Assembly: GCF_900585905.1 (NCBI RefSeq)
Contig: NZ_UTVH01000053.1
Coordinates: 211,096-275,095, forward strand
Source: Pseudomonas viridiflava
GTDB lineage: Bacteria > Pseudomonadota > Gammaproteobacteria > Pseudomonadales > Pseudomonadaceae
Direction of reading: 5' to 3'
Length of the DNA: 64,000 nt
Shown: one piece after another, positions 9,594 to 19,797 of the stretch
Layout of the letters: each line of letters begins with the position of its first letter
How positions within the stretch are numbered: position 1 is the first letter of the stretch
Notes under the pieces: generated by a model
Told to the model about the DNA's origin: nothing
The model's input: only the letters and a program-made list of their open reading frames with translations
Databases searched by the model: none
Made by a program: the position numbers and the translations under genes

Positions 9594-10463
9594 TCAAGGC
9601 TTGGATTTTTCCAGGTAGCGGAAGAAATCGCTGCTCGGGTCCAGCACCATCACGTCGCTTTTGCTTGCGAAGCTTTCGCGGTAGGCGCGCAGGCTACGGT
9701 AGAACGCGTAGAACTCCTGGTCCTGACCATAGGCCTTGGAGTAGATCGCGGAAGCCTGGGCATCACCATCACCACGCGCCTCTTCAGACTCGCGATAGGC
9801 TTCGGCCAGCAACACGCGACGCTGACGATCGGCATCGGCACGAATGCCTTCAGCCAGCTCGTTACCCTTGGCGCGGTGCTCGCGTGCTTCCCGCTCACGC
9901 TCGGTGCTCATCCGCTCGAACACGCTGCGGTTCACTTCCTTGGGCAGGTCGATGGCCTTGACGCGAACGTCGACCACTTCAATACCCAGCTCCTTGGATG
10001 CCATGGCATTCAGGGAGGCCGTGATGTCCGCCATCAGCGCGTCACGCTCACCCGACACGGCTTCGTGCAGGGTGCGCTTGCCGAACTGATCGCGCAGGCC
10101 GGACTCCAGACGACGCGACAGACGCTCGTCCGCAATCTGCTTGAGGCCGGACGTCGCGGTGTAGAACACCTCGGCATCCTTTACACGCCACTTGGCGTAG
10201 GCATCAACCATGACCGCTTTCTTTTCCAGCGTCAGGAAGCGCTGCGTTGGAGCGTCCAGCGTCAGCAGGCGGCCGTCGAACTTGCGCACCTGGTTCATGA
10301 CCGGGATCTTCACGTGCAGACCCGGCTGGATGTTCGGTTGCACCACGCGACCGAATTGCAGCATGACGGCGCGTTCGGTCTGGGAAACGATGAACAGGCT
10401 GTTCCAGGCCACGACGGCCAGCACCACACAGACAATCAGTGCGATCAGCGATTTATTGCTCAT
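9594..10463 (-). CDS. hflC: Protease modulator HflC
   Basis: The 289-aa protein has an N-terminal signal-anchor (LIALIVCVVLAVVAWNSLFI, about 6-25), then a SPFH/prohibitin domain (VSQTERAVMLQFGRVV onward) and a coiled-coil C-terminal half rich in Arg and Glu. With HflK it forms a large periplasm-facing membrane cage around FtsH and modulates its proteolysis. The hflK stop and hflC start overlap by one base (TGATG), which supports translational coupling and balanced amounts of the two subunits. Confidence 0.95.
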   Translation of the reverse strand: MSNKSLIALIVCVVLAVVAWNSLFIVSQTERAVMLQFGRVVQPNIQPGLHVKIPVMNQVRKFDGRLLTLDAPTQRFLTLEKKAVMVDAYAKWRVKDAEVFYTATSGLKQIADERLSRRLESGLRDQFGKRTLHEAVSGERDALMADITASLNAMASKELGIEVVDVRVKAIDLPKEVNRSVFERMSTEREREAREHRAKGNELAEGIRADADRQRRVLLAEAYRESEEARGDGDAQASAIYSKAYGQDQEFYAFYRSLRAYRESFASKSDVMVLDPSSDFFRYLEKSKP

Positions 10464-11659
10464 CAGCGGGCCTCCCTTGTACGTACATCACGCTGCTGAA
10501 GCTCGGCAGCGCGAGCGCCCACGTCAGCACCGGCAGTAGCAGCACCGGACGCTGCGCCATTGGCCGGGGCAGTGCCGTTACGGCCGTTTTCGATCATCTT
10601 GTCCAGCGGCAGGTAAAGCAGGTTGTTCTGCCCCTTGTCGCCGGTCACGAGAACCTTGCTAGTGTTGGTAAACAGTTCCTGCATGGTGTCCAGATACAGA
10701 CGCTCACGCGTGACTTCCGGCGCCTTGCGATATTCGGCGACCAGTTTGGTGAAGCGATCTGCCTCACCCTTGGCGCGCGAAATCACTTCATCGCGATAAC
10801 CATTGGCATCCTCGATGATCCGTTGCGCCTGACCACGCGCTTCAGGGATGACCCCGTTGGCGTAGGTTTCAGCCTGGTTACGCGAACGCTGCTCGTCTTC
10901 ACGGGCACGGATCACGTCATCGAAGGCTTCCTGAACTTCACGCGGCGCAGCAGCGCTCTGTACATTCACCTGAGTGACTGTGATGCCGGTGCGATAGGTA
11001 TCGAGGAAACGCTGCAGGCGCTCCTTGATTTCGCTGGCCATCAATTCACGACCTTCAGTCAGCACCTGGTCCATTGCCGTGGAGCCCACGACATGACGCA
11101 GCGCGCTTTCAGTGGCGTGCTGCAGGCTGATTTCCGGCTGATCGACGTTAAGCACGAAGTCACGCAGGTTGGAGATCTTGTACTGCACGGTCAGCGGCAC
11201 TTCGACGATGTTCTCGTCTTCGGTCAGCATCTGGCCCTGCTTGGTGTAGGCACGTTCGCGCGTCACGTTTTCCATGTATTTGCGATCGAACGGCGGGAAA
11301 TAGATGTTCAGACCCGAGCCTACGGTTTCATGGTACTGACCAAAGCGCAGCACGACCGCCTGCTCCTGCTCGTCCACGACATAGATCGCGCTGTACAGCC
11401 AGATCGCAACCAGCACGACCAGGCCGATGCCCAGCAGGCCAAAACCGCCACCCTTGCCAGGATTGCCGTTACCGTTGCCACTGCCGTCACCGCTACCGCC
11501 GTTACGTTTCTTGCCGCCACCGAACAAGCCGTTCAGGCTTTCCTGCAGCTTTCGGAAGGCCTCATCGAGATCCGGTGGCCCCTTGCGGTCGCCGCCCTTG
11601 CGCTTACCACCCCAAGGATCCTGATTATTCGAGTTGCCACCCGGCTCATTCCAAGCCAT
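10463..11659 (-). CDS. hflK: Protease modulator HflK
   Basis: The protein has 398 aa when started at ATG 11659 (MAWNEPGGNSNNQDPWGG), the usual HflK N-terminus. Residues 1-75 are a Gly/Asn/Lys-rich cytoplasmic segment. One membrane helix follows (LLGIGLVVLVAIWLYSAIYV, about 78-97), then the SPFH domain (VLRFGQYHETVGSGLNIYFP) and a long Arg/Glu-rich helix. The C-terminus ends in an Ala/Gly-rich tail. It partners with HflC around FtsH. It lies 96 bp downstream of hflX. Confidence 0.95.
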   Translation of the reverse strand: MAWNEPGGNSNNQDPWGGKRKGGDRKGPPDLDEAFRKLQESLNGLFGGGKKRNGGSGDGSGNGNGNPGKGGGFGLLGIGLVVLVAIWLYSAIYVVDEQEQAVVLRFGQYHETVGSGLNIYFPPFDRKYMENVTRERAYTKQGQMLTEDENIVEVPLTVQYKISNLRDFVLNVDQPEISLQHATESALRHVVGSTAMDQVLTEGRELMASEIKERLQRFLDTYRTGITVTQVNVQSAAAPREVQEAFDDVIRAREDEQRSRNQAETYANGVIPEARGQAQRIIEDANGYRDEVISRAKGEADRFTKLVAEYRKAPEVTRERLYLDTMQELFTNTSKVLVTGDKGQNNLLYLPLDKMIENGRNGTAPANGAASGAATAGADVGARAAELQQRDVRTREAR

Positions 11660-11755
11660 AGCGCTCTCCATCTGATAAAGCAAAGACGCGCCCGCGGCGC
11701 GCCGACCAATGCTACAGAATGCCCAAGAAAGCCGTACGACGGCTTTCTCACGCTT

Positions 11756-13057
11756 TTATTGCAAAGTGTGTTGCTCGATGAATTCCAGCGGCTGCAGTCC
11801 TTCGCGACTCACCAGACGATTGAACTCAACGCGCGGTAACCGTACTGCCAGAAGGCTGGCGCCTTCTTCGTCATATTCTTCGCTCTGCACCGCTCCCAGT
11901 TCAAAGAACTGAGCGCGCAACCTTGCAAGGTCCTGTGACAAATGCAGAGTGCCTACGAACAGGTCGTCGCCGAGCAATTCGGCAACCGCCTGCTTGAGCA
12001 GGTCCAGCCCTCGACCATCATGCGCCGAGACCCAGACACGTTGCGGCTTGCCATCGGCATCGCGCTGTATCTGCGGCTCAACGCCTTCAAGCAGGTCGAG
12101 TTTGTTATACACCTCAAGTATCGGCAAGTCCTGGGCACCGATCTCGCCCAGTACCACCATGACCTGCTCGATCTGCTCCATGCGCTCGGGCTCGTGGGAG
12201 TCGATCACATGCAGCAGCAAGTCGGAGTTGCTGGATTCCTCAAGCGTGGCGCGAAAGGCTTCGACCAGCTTGTGCGGCAGATGCCGGATGAAGCCTACGG
12301 TATCGGCCAGAACGATAGGCCCCAGGTCGTCCAGCTGCAGACGGCGCAAGGTCGGATCGAGGGTGGCGAACAATTGGTCGGCGGCGAACACGTCGGAATC
12401 GGTCACTGCGTTGAACAGTGTGGATTTGCCGGCGTTGGTATAGCCCACCAGTGAAACCGAGGGGATATCAGCGCGCTTGCGCCCGCGACGTGCCTGCTCG
12501 CGCTGGCTGCGTACTTTCTCCAGGCGACCCTTGATCTGCTTGAGGCGAACCCGCAGCAGTCGGCGGTCGGTTTCGAGCTGGGTTTCACCCGGACCGCGCA
12601 GGCCGATACCACCGCCCTGACGCTCAAGGTGAGTCCAGCCACGAACCAGGCGCGTGCTCATATGCTCGAGCTGTGCCAGCTCGACCTGCAACTTGCCTTC
12701 ATGAGTACGTGCGCGCTGCGCGAAAATATCAAGGATCAAACCGGTGCGATCAAGCACGCGACACTCGAACACGCGTTCGAGGTTACGTTCCTGACTGGGT
12801 GTGAGCACATGATTGAAGATGACAATATCGATTTTTTCGGCCTTGACCTGGTCGCGAAGCTCCTCGACCTTGCCACTGCCAATCAGATATTTCGCTGAAA
12901 ACCGATGACGCGGCACGTTGACGAACGCGACGGTCTCGGCGCCAGCTGAAATGGCCAGCTCCTGAAACTCCTGCGGATCTTCACGCGCCTCAGGGTCCTG
13001 GCCGTCCAGATGAACGAGAATTGCCCGCTCACCACCACTGTGGCGCTCAAAGAACAA
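11756..13057 (-). CDS. hflX: Ribosome-associated GTPase HflX
   Basis: The 433-aa protein has the HflX N-terminal nucleotide-binding domain (about 1-190, including the glycine-rich GGGIGLRGPGETQLETDRR linker) and a TRAFAC GTPase domain with G1 GYTNAGKST (about 205), G3 DTVGF and G4 NKLD. HflX splits stalled or heat-damaged 70S ribosomes. The start codon is TTG at 13057, preceded by a strong AGGAG ribosome-binding site 7 nt away. The gene starts 12 bp after hfq ends, so it is co-transcribed with hfq. Confidence 0.94.
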   Translation of the reverse strand: MFFERHSGGERAILVHLDGQDPEAREDPQEFQELAISAGAETVAFVNVPRHRFSAKYLIGSGKVEELRDQVKAEKIDIVIFNHVLTPSQERNLERVFECRVLDRTGLILDIFAQRARTHEGKLQVELAQLEHMSTRLVRGWTHLERQGGGIGLRGPGETQLETDRRLLRVRLKQIKGRLEKVRSQREQARRGRKRADIPSVSLVGYTNAGKSTLFNAVTDSDVFAADQLFATLDPTLRRLQLDDLGPIVLADTVGFIRHLPHKLVEAFRATLEESSNSDLLLHVIDSHEPERMEQIEQVMVVLGEIGAQDLPILEVYNKLDLLEGVEPQIQRDADGKPQRVWVSAHDGRGLDLLKQAVAELLGDDLFVGTLHLSQDLARLRAQFFELGAVQSEEYDEEGASLLAVRLPRVEFNRLVSREGLQPLEFIEQHTLQ

Positions 13058-13069
13058 AGCAGACTCCTA

Positions 13070-13330
13070 TCAGGCGTTACCCGGCTCGGTGTCGCCCTGC
13101 TCACCTTCGGTGGCGCTTGGCAGACGGATCGGGCGAACGGGAACAACGGTGGAAATGGCGTGCTTGTAGACCATCTGGCTGACGGTGTTCTTCAGCAGAA
13201 TCACGAACTGGTCGAAAGACTCAATGGTGCCTTGCAGCTTGATCCCGTTGACGAGATAAATCGAAACCCCAACCTTTTCTTTACGCAAGGTGTTCAGGTA
13301 AGGGTCTTGTAGCGAATGCCCTTTTGACAT
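13070..13330 (-). CDS. hfq: RNA chaperone Hfq
   Basis: The protein has 86 aa and begins [20 protein letters not shown] at ATG 13330. The Sm1 motif ([20 protein letters not shown], about 20-39) and the Sm2 motif with YKHAIST (about 55-61) are intact. The C-terminal tail after [11 protein letters not shown] is short and acidic, typical of Pseudomonas Hfq. As a hexamer it pairs small RNAs with mRNAs and, in Pseudomonas, acts with Crc in carbon catabolite repression. An AAAGGAG ribosome-binding site lies 8 nt upstream of this ATG, which rules out the longer in-frame start. Confidence 0.98.
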   Translation of the reverse strand: MSKGHSLQDPYLNTLRKEKVGVSIYLVNGIKLQGTIESFDQFVILLKNTVSQMVYKHAISTVVPVRPIRLPSATEGEQGDTEPGNA

Positions 13331-13421
13331 GTGCCGCACTCCTTTAAGGATCAATAATAGTAATTGGAATTCAGTTGGCTCGAACCGTCACCCCCCAAGG
13401 ATAGACGGCTATTGCAAGGAC

Positions 13422-14393
13422 TCAGCCCAATATGGAGACCGACCCCAGGTATTTCAAGGCGCGTGGCAGATTGTCGCGGGCCAGACTGTCCAGCCAGTGC
13501 GGTTCTTCGAAGCTTCGCAGCCAGGTGAACTGCCGTTTGGCCAGCTGACGCGTGGCAATGATCCCCCGCTCCTGCATCTGCGCCCGTGTCAGTTTTCCAT
13601 CCAGATGATCCCAGGCCTGACGATAACCGACGGCTCTCATCGATGGCATACCTGCATTGAGGTCGCCTCTTGCGCGCAACGTCAGCACCTCGTCGAGGAA
13701 GCCCTGGTCCAGCATGGTTGAAAATCGTGACGCAATACGCTCATGCAACACCTTGCGATCTGCCGGAGCAATGGCCAGGCTGGCGACAGTATAGGGCAAT
13801 TGCGGCGTACCAGAAGCCGCAGCATCGGTACTTTGCGCAGTTTGTTGTTCCCGGTGCGCCGTCATGCTCAAGCCGCTGACCCGAAAGACTTCCAGCGCGC
13901 GAATCAAACGCTGGGGATCATTGGGGTGAATGCGTGCCGCAGACACAGGATCGACTGCTGCCAGTTCATCGTGCAGCGCCTGCCAGCCATGGGCCGCAGC
14001 CTGTGCTTCCAGCTCCGTTCGTACACCTGCATCAGCCGCTGGCATATCCGCCAGACCGTCCAGTAGAGCCTTGAAATACAACATAGTGCCGCCCACCAGC
14101 AGCGGAATGTTGCCCCGGGCGGTGATCTGCGCCATGGCCGCCAGGGCGTCAGTGCGAAAATCCGCCGCAGAATAGCTTTGTGCAGGGTCGAGAATGTCCA
14201 CCAGCGCGTGGGGAAACTCGGCCAGTTGCGCCTTCGAAGGCTTGGCCGTGCCGATGTCCATGCCGCGATAGACCAGCGCCGAATCGACGCTGATCAGTTC
14301 GCAAGGCAGCACGCTGGTTAATTGCATGGCCAGATCGGTCTTGCCGGAAGCCGTGGGTCCCATCAGGAAGATGGCGGGAGGCAGCGCACCCAT
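13422..14393 (-). CDS. miaA: tRNA dimethylallyltransferase MiaA
   Basis: The 323-aa enzyme transfers a dimethylallyl group to N6 of A37 in tRNAs that read UNN codons. It has the P-loop [11 protein letters not shown] (about 12-22), the [16 protein letters not shown] stretch (about 37-52) and the [15 protein letters not shown] motif (about 100-114). The start ATG shares one base with the mutL stop (TGATG). It is followed after 91 bp by hfq, as in the classical amiB-mutL-miaA-hfq superoperon. Confidence 0.95.
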   Translation of the reverse strand: MGALPPAIFLMGPTASGKTDLAMQLTSVLPCELISVDSALVYRGMDIGTAKPSKAQLAEFPHALVDILDPAQSYSAADFRTDALAAMAQITARGNIPLLVGGTMLYFKALLDGLADMPAADAGVRTELEAQAAAHGWQALHDELAAVDPVSAARIHPNDPQRLIRALEVFRVSGLSMTAHREQQTAQSTDAAASGTPQLPYTVASLAIAPADRKVLHERIASRFSTMLDQGFLDEVLTLRARGDLNAGMPSMRAVGYRQAWDHLDGKLTRAQMQERGIIATRQLAKRQFTWLRSFEEPHWLDSLARDNLPRALKYLGSVSILG

Positions 14394-16348
14394 CAGCGGC
14401 CGCGCAAGAACAGTTTGTCGAGATCATCCAGACCCATCTGAGTCCAGGTTGGCCTGCCGTGATTGCACTGGCCGCTGCGCTCGGTGTTTTCCATGTCGCG
14501 CAGCAGGCCGTTCATTTCCGGGATGGCCAGACGCCGGTTGGCGCGGATCGCGCCATGGCAAGCCATGGTCCCGAGCAGCTCGTTCATGTGCGCCTGAACC
14601 CGGTCACTGGTGCCGTATTCCATCAGATCGGCCAGCACATCGCTGACCAGCCGATTGGCCTCGGCCTGCTTGAGCAGTGCCGGGATCTGCCGGATCGCCA
14701 GGGTTTCCGGGCCCAGCCGCTGCAGCTCGAAACCCAGGCGCTGAAAGGTCTCGATATGCTCTTCGGCGCAATCGGCCTCGCGCTGGCTGACGGCGATGGA
14801 CTCCGGCACCAGCAGCGGCTGGCCGCTCAGGCCTTCGCTGGCCATGGCGATCTTGAGCCGCTCATACATGATCCGCTCATGGGCGGCATGCATGTCCACC
14901 AGCACCAGGCCGTGGGCGTTTTCGGCAAGAATGTAGATGCCCTTGAGCTGCGCCAGCGCGTAACCCAGCGGCGGAATATCGCCCTCGGTTTGCGGCAGCG
15001 ACGGCGCAGCAGCACCCGGCAGCGGCGCATAGAACTCGCGATAGGCGGCCTGCGCCTCGGCGGCGGGCAGCGCGGCACCGGGGCGCGGCGTGTACTGGTA
15101 CTGATAACCGCTGCCGGCGCCTTGCCCGGCGGGCTTGGCGTACGGCTCAGCCTGGGGCTGCTCCAGCAGGTTGGCCGCCAGGCGCATTTCACCCTGCGGC
15201 CCGAACTCGCCGGCCTGCGGGCCACTGGGCCGCTCGGCCACCGTCACTGGCGCTGCGCCTGCGACCTGATCCTCGGGGCGCACGTCACCCAATGCCCGAT
15301 GCAGGGTGCCATAGAGAAAGTCATGCACCATGCGCCCATCGCGAAAGCGCACTTCATGCTTGGTCGGGTGCACATTGACGTCGACCACGGCCGGATCGAC
15401 TTCGAAAAACAAGACGAACGTCGGGTGCCGACCATTGAACAGCACATCGCGATACGCCTGGCGCACCGCATGGGCCACGAGTTTGTCGCGCACGGCACGG
15501 CCATTGACGAAGAAATACTGCAGGTCCGCCTGGCTGCGCGAGAAGGTCGGCAAGCCGACCCAACCCCACAGGTGCAAACCATTGCGCTCGATCTCGATGG
15601 GCAGTGCCTGTTCGAGAAAGCCCGGCCCGCAGATGGCCGCAACGCGTCGGGCGCGGGCAGCATCATCCCTGGCTTCATGCAGGCTGAGGATAGTCTTGCC
15701 GTTATGACGAAGATGGAAGGCCACGTCGAAACGGGCCAGCGCCATGCGCTTGATCACTTCCTGAAGGTGATCGAACTCGGTCTTTTCCGCTTTGAGAAAC
15801 TTGCGCCGCGCAGGGGTGTTGAAAAACAGATCACGCACCTCAACCGAGGTGCCTACCGGGTGCGCCGCAGGCTGCACCCGCGAGGCCATGTCGCGACCTT
15901 CAGTCTCGACCTGCCAGGCTTGATCGGTGTCCCGGGTGCGCGAGGTCAGGGTCAGACGCGCCACCGAACTGATGGACGCCAGCGCTTCGCCGCGAAACCC
16001 CAGGCTCATCACCCGTTCAAGGTCTTCCAGCTCACGAATCTTGCTGGTGGCGTGGCGCGCCAGGGCCAGGGGCAGGTCATCGGACGAGATGCCACTGCCG
16101 TCATCACGCACACGCAGCAGCTTGATGCCCGCCTGCTCAACGTCCACATCGATGCGCCGGGCACCGGAATCCAGGCTGTTTTCCAGCAGCTCCTTGATCA
16201 CCGAAGCAGGACGCTCGACCACCTCACCGGCTGCGATCTGGTTGGCCAGCCGCGGGCTGAGCAGTTCGATGCGCGCCGCGGTGCCTGCCGCTACAGTTGC
16301 GTCTGGCGAAACATCCAGCTCAAGGCTGTCAACGAGGGAATCGGTCAT
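14393..16348 (-). CDS. mutL: DNA mismatch repair protein MutL
   Basis: The 651-aa protein has an N-terminal GHKL ATPase domain ([20 protein letters not shown], about 35-54; DDGSGI, about 82; GFRGEAL, about 115) and a C-terminal dimerisation domain. A Gln/Pro/Ala-rich linker (about 370-455) separates them. The C-terminal domain carries a [12 protein letters not shown] motif, the DMHA(X)2E(X)4E metal-binding endonuclease signature known in P. aeruginosa MutL, so this MutL probably nicks DNA itself. This fits a genus without the E. coli MutH system. It overlaps amiB (ATGA) and miaA (TGATG). Confidence 0.96.
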   Translation of the reverse strand: MTDSLVDSLELDVSPDATVAAGTAARIELLSPRLANQIAAGEVVERPASVIKELLENSLDSGARRIDVDVEQAGIKLLRVRDDGSGISSDDLPLALARHATSKIRELEDLERVMSLGFRGEALASISSVARLTLTSRTRDTDQAWQVETEGRDMASRVQPAAHPVGTSVEVRDLFFNTPARRKFLKAEKTEFDHLQEVIKRMALARFDVAFHLRHNGKTILSLHEARDDAARARRVAAICGPGFLEQALPIEIERNGLHLWGWVGLPTFSRSQADLQYFFVNGRAVRDKLVAHAVRQAYRDVLFNGRHPTFVLFFEVDPAVVDVNVHPTKHEVRFRDGRMVHDFLYGTLHRALGDVRPEDQVAGAAPVTVAERPSGPQAGEFGPQGEMRLAANLLEQPQAEPYAKPAGQGAGSGYQYQYTPRPGAALPAAEAQAAYREFYAPLPGAAAPSLPQTEGDIPPLGYALAQLKGIYILAENAHGLVLVDMHAAHERIMYERLKIAMASEGLSGQPLLVPESIAVSQREADCAEEHIETFQRLGFELQRLGPETLAIRQIPALLKQAEANRLVSDVLADLMEYGTSDRVQAHMNELLGTMACHGAIRANRRLAIPEMNGLLRDMENTERSGQCNHGRPTWTQMGLDDLDKLFLRGR

Positions 16349-17766
16349 GGCTGAGAGGCCACCTCGGAACTCGGGATTCTCAAGTCCTGACCAATGCGCA
16401 GTTCATCGCTGCTCAGGTTATTGGCGCTGCGCAAGGTCGCTGCGCTCATGTCATAGCGGGCCGCGAGCATCGCCAGGGTTTCACCCGAGCGCACTACGTG
16501 GTTGCGCGGGCCTTGAGCCAGCTTGCCGTTATCTCGCAACCAGGCAATGTAGGTGCCCTGCGGCGGATTCTGCTGGAAGAACTGCTTGACCCCGGAGGTA
16601 ATCGAACGAGCCAGTGCCTGCTGGTGTGGCGCTGCATTGAGCTTGGCCGCTTCGGCATTGTTGGAGATGAAGCCGGTTTCCACCAGAATCGACGGAATGT
16701 CCGGAGATTTCAGCACCATGAAGCCTGCCTGTTCGACCCGCTGCTTGTGCAACGAGGTCACGCGACCAATATTGGTGAGCACTTTCTGACCCACATTGAG
16801 GCTGGACGACAGCGAAGCGGTCATGGACAAGTCCAGCAATACCCCTGCCAGCATTCGGTCCTTGTCATCCAGACTGACTGCACCGGCACCACCAATAAGG
16901 TCGGAACGGTTTTCACTGTCCGCCAGCCAGCGTGCGGTTTCCGACGTGGCACCACGATCGGACAGCGCAAACACCGATGCCCCGAAGGCAGCTCTCGACG
17001 GCGCCGCATCGGCATGAATCGAGACGAACAGGTCGGCACCCTTGGCGCGGGCAATTTCGGTGCGTTTGCGCAGCGGGATGAAATAGTCGCCGGTACGGGT
17101 CAGCTCGGCGCGGTAACCCTTCTCGGCATTGATTTGCCGCTGCAGCTCCTTGGCAATGGCCAATACCAGATTTTTCTCTTTCTGCCCGGCGCTGCCTGAC
17201 GCGCCCGGGTCTTCGCCGCCGTGACCGGCATCGATGACGATGACAATATCGCGCTTGCCATTAGGCACAGGAGTGAGCTTGATCTCGGGTTTGGCCGGAC
17301 TGACCGGCACTGCAGGCGCAGTGGTTGCAGGGGTGCTGGCAATGATCGTGGGCGTCGGGTTGGCGTCTGAGGCTTCGTCAAACAGATCGACCACCAGACG
17401 ATTGCCGTATTGCTGGTTGGGCGCCAGGGTGAAGCTCTTGGGCGTGACCGCTTTTTTCAGATCAATGACGACGCGCAAATCCGTGGGTGTACGCTGGGCC
17501 GAGCGCATGCTGGTGATCGGCGTGTTGGCGGTCGGCACGTTCAACGGACCGCTCAGCGTCGCGCCGCCGATATCGATGACCAGACGATCCGGCGAGGTCA
17601 GGGTAAAAACACTGTGCTGCACCGGACCCGAAAGATCGAACACCAGACGGGTGTTATCCGGCGCACGCCATAAGCGCACACTTTTTACCTGGGTCGCAGC
17701 CAGTGCATCGACAGCCAGGGCTGTCAGGAGCAGACCCACTACAGTAACCAGCGCGCGCATGCGCAT
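16345..17766 (-). CDS. amiB: N-acetylmuramoyl-L-alanine amidase AmiB
   Basis: The protein has 473 aa from ATG 17766. It begins with a signal peptide ([23 protein letters not shown]). Next come an AMIN domain (about 25-130), a Pro/Thr-rich linker, an Amidase_3 catalytic domain with the zinc-binding [15 protein letters not shown] segment, and a C-terminal LysM repeat ([18 protein letters not shown], about 420-465). It cleaves the amide bond between MurNAc and the stem peptide during daughter-cell separation. The start is preceded by GGGG and GG bases with suitable spacing; further ATG or TTG codons upstream would run into tsaE. Confidence 0.93.
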   Translation of the reverse strand: MRMRALVTVVGLLLTALAVDALAATQVKSVRLWRAPDNTRLVFDLSGPVQHSVFTLTSPDRLVIDIGGATLSGPLNVPTANTPITSMRSAQRTPTDLRVVIDLKKAVTPKSFTLAPNQQYGNRLVVDLFDEASDANPTPTIIASTPATTAPAVPVSPAKPEIKLTPVPNGKRDIVIVIDAGHGGEDPGASGSAGQKEKNLVLAIAKELQRQINAEKGYRAELTRTGDYFIPLRKRTEIARAKGADLFVSIHADAAPSRAAFGASVFALSDRGATSETARWLADSENRSDLIGGAGAVSLDDKDRMLAGVLLDLSMTASLSSSLNVGQKVLTNIGRVTSLHKQRVEQAGFMVLKSPDIPSILVETGFISNNAEAAKLNAAPHQQALARSITSGVKQFFQQNPPQGTYIAWLRDNGKLAQGPRNHVVRSGETLAMLAARYDMSAATLRSANNLSSDELRIGQDLRIPSSEVASQP

Positions 17767-17780
17767 ACCTAACCCCATCT

Positions 17781-18251
17781 CTATTTGAATTCCAACGCCA
17801 AAACGGCACACCAGGTTTCGCCACGCGAGCCGGTTGGGCTCAAAGTCAGTGTCCGACCTTGCGCATGGGCGCCAATGGTAATGGTCAGGTCAGGCTTTGG
17901 CAAAAAGCCTGCACCGCGCTGGGGCCATTCGATCAGGCAAAGTGCATCACCTTCGAAGTAGTCACGAATGCCCAGAAACTCCAGCTCTTCCGGATCGACC
18001 AGGCGATACAGGTCGAAATGGAACGCGCGCACGGCGCCCAGCTCATAGGGCTCCACCAGGGTGAACGTCGGGCTCTTGACTGCGCCAACATGGCCCAGGC
18101 CGCGGATGATACCCCGCGAAAGAGTGGTTTTACCGGCACCTAGGTCGCCTTCAAGAAAAATGACGCCCAGCCCCCTGGTTACCTCGGCAATGCGCGCACC
18201 GAAAGCGGTCATGGCGTCTTCGCCGACCAGGTGCAGCGTTAACTCAGACAC
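17781..18251 (-). CDS. tsaE: tRNA threonylcarbamoyladenosine synthesis ATPase TsaE
   Basis: The 156-aa protein has Walker A GDLGAGKTTL (about 36-45), the conserved SPTFTLVEPYE segment (about 62-72) and FHFDLYRL (about 79-86). With TsaB and TsaD it makes the t6A37 modification of ANN-decoding tRNAs. It starts at GTG 18251 behind a GGAGGAA ribosome-binding site, and overlaps the 3' end of the upstream NAD(P)HX-repair gene by 13 bp. This pairing is conserved in many Proteobacteria. Confidence 0.94.
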   Translation of the reverse strand: MSELTLHLVGEDAMTAFGARIAEVTRGLGVIFLEGDLGAGKTTLSRGIIRGLGHVGAVKSPTFTLVEPYELGAVRAFHFDLYRLVDPEELEFLGIRDYFEGDALCLIEWPQRGAGFLPKPDLTITIGAHAQGRTLTLSPTGSRGETWCAVLALEFK

Positions 18252-19735
18252 GGTTGCTGTTCCTCCAATAACTGACGAATGGCTGGAATAAGATCACTGG
18301 CCGCCAGCCCACGACCGGCCTTGCCCACGTGCTCGCCTGCGCTGGCATGCAGCCATGTACCGAGGCACGCGGCGTCGAACGGTTTCATCTTTTGCGCCAG
18401 CAGCGCGCCAATCAGCCCGGCCAGCACGTCGCCAAGGCCTGCAGTCGCCATGGCCGGATGGCCGCGATCGCACAGGGCAAGCCGGCCGTCGACATCGGCA
18501 ACCAGGCTGCCGCTGCCCTTGAGCACGCACACCGCGTTGAACCGGCTGGCCAGCGCACGTGCGGCGGCCGGTCGATCAGCCTGAACCTGTTGCACGCTGA
18601 TACCCAACAGCCGCGCGGCCTCACCGGGATGAGGCGTGATCACGCTGCCGCCGGGCAACGCCACCCAACCCTGGGCCAACTGATTCAGTGCCTCGGCGTC
18701 CCATACCTGCGGGCGCTCGGCATTGGCAGCGGCCGACAACAAACTGCGCCCCCAGGCGCCCTGCCCCAGACCCGGACCGATCACCAGCACGCTGGCCGCC
18801 TCGATCAACGCCATCAATTGATTGGCAGAGCGCACGCCTGTGCTCATGACTTCCGGAAGCCGCATCAACGCAGCGGGCACATGCTCGGCGCGGGTCGCCA
18901 GAGTGACCATGCCAGCACCGCAGCGCAAGGCGCTTTCCATGGTCAACAGGCTTGCACCACCGAAGCCGAGGTCGCCGCCGATGACCAATACCCGGCCGTA
19001 CATGCCCTTATGGGCAGTACGTGGACGTACAGCCAGGCGCGGCAGATTAAAAGTATCAAGACGTGTCGCCATGGCTTGCGCAGCGACAACGCCCGCGGCC
19101 TGCGCCTGTAAATCGTCGAATACCAGCTCGCCTACAAGGTCGGGCGCATCGGCAGTCAATAACCCCAGCTTCAGCCCGATGTAGGTCACCGTCAGATCGG
19201 CGCGCACGGCGCTGCCCAGGATGCAGCCGGTATCGGCGCTCAGGCCGGAAGGAATATCCACCGCCACCACCGGCACGTCGCTGGCATTGATCGCCTCAAT
19301 GGCCGCCTTGTAAGGCGCGCGAACTTCACCACTGAGGCCGGTGCCCAGCAGCGCGTCGACAACAATGCCGCGCAGCGGCTGGTGACGCCAGGGTTGGATA
19401 TCCACGCCTGCGGACGCGGCTTCGGCATGGGCAGAGGCGGCATCGCCGGTCAGTTGCGCGGCGTCGCCCACGGCGAAAACCTCAACCGTCCAGCCAGCCC
19501 TGTGCGCCAGCGCTGCGATCAGGTAACCGTCGCCCGCATTGTTGCCGCGCCCGGCCAGCACTGTCAGGTGCAACGCTTCGGGCCAGCGGCGGCGCAGGGC
19601 GCGCCAGGTGGCACGGGCTGCGCGTTGCATCAATTCGAGGCCGCTGGTACCGGCCGCGATCAGTTGCGCATCAAGGGCGCGAACCTGCGCAGCGCTGTAC
19701 AGCGCGTCGGGTAATTGCGGTTTCGTATCGACCAT
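18239..19735 (-). CDS. nnr: Bifunctional NAD(P)HX epimerase / ADP-dependent NAD(P)HX dehydratase
   Basis: The protein has 498 aa from ATG 19735 (MVDTKPQLPDALYSAAQVRA). The N-terminal YjeF_N domain (about 10-215) has VLAGRGNNAGDGYLIA (about 55-70) and VDIPSGLSADTG. The C-terminal ribokinase-like YjeF_C domain (about 230-495) has KGSGSLVAD and HPAMATAGLGDVLAGLIGAL (about 435-454). Together they repair hydrated NADH and NADPH. It is the first gene of the run tsaE-amiB-mutL-miaA and is divergent from queG. A TATAAT -10 lies at 19764-19769 (minus strand), though no good -35 is seen. Confidence 0.94.
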   Translation of the reverse strand: MVDTKPQLPDALYSAAQVRALDAQLIAAGTSGLELMQRAARATWRALRRRWPEALHLTVLAGRGNNAGDGYLIAALAHRAGWTVEVFAVGDAAQLTGDAASAHAEAASAGVDIQPWRHQPLRGIVVDALLGTGLSGEVRAPYKAAIEAINASDVPVVAVDIPSGLSADTGCILGSAVRADLTVTYIGLKLGLLTADAPDLVGELVFDDLQAQAAGVVAAQAMATRLDTFNLPRLAVRPRTAHKGMYGRVLVIGGDLGFGGASLLTMESALRCGAGMVTLATRAEHVPAALMRLPEVMSTGVRSANQLMALIEAASVLVIGPGLGQGAWGRSLLSAAANAERPQVWDAEALNQLAQGWVALPGGSVITPHPGEAARLLGISVQQVQADRPAAARALASRFNAVCVLKGSGSLVADVDGRLALCDRGHPAMATAGLGDVLAGLIGALLAQKMKPFDAACLGTWLHASAGEHVGKAGRGLAASDLIPAIRQLLEEQQPCLS

Positions 19736-19797
19736 GCGTCTCTGAGCTCCGATGTCTGGCAGAATTATACGCACCTCCACCTGGTTTCTCCCTGCGC

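Noticed and set aside
14393..16348. DMHA instead of DQHA in the MutL endonuclease motif as a possible defect
   Set aside because: The DMHA form is known for Pseudomonas MutL, so it is normal for the genus.
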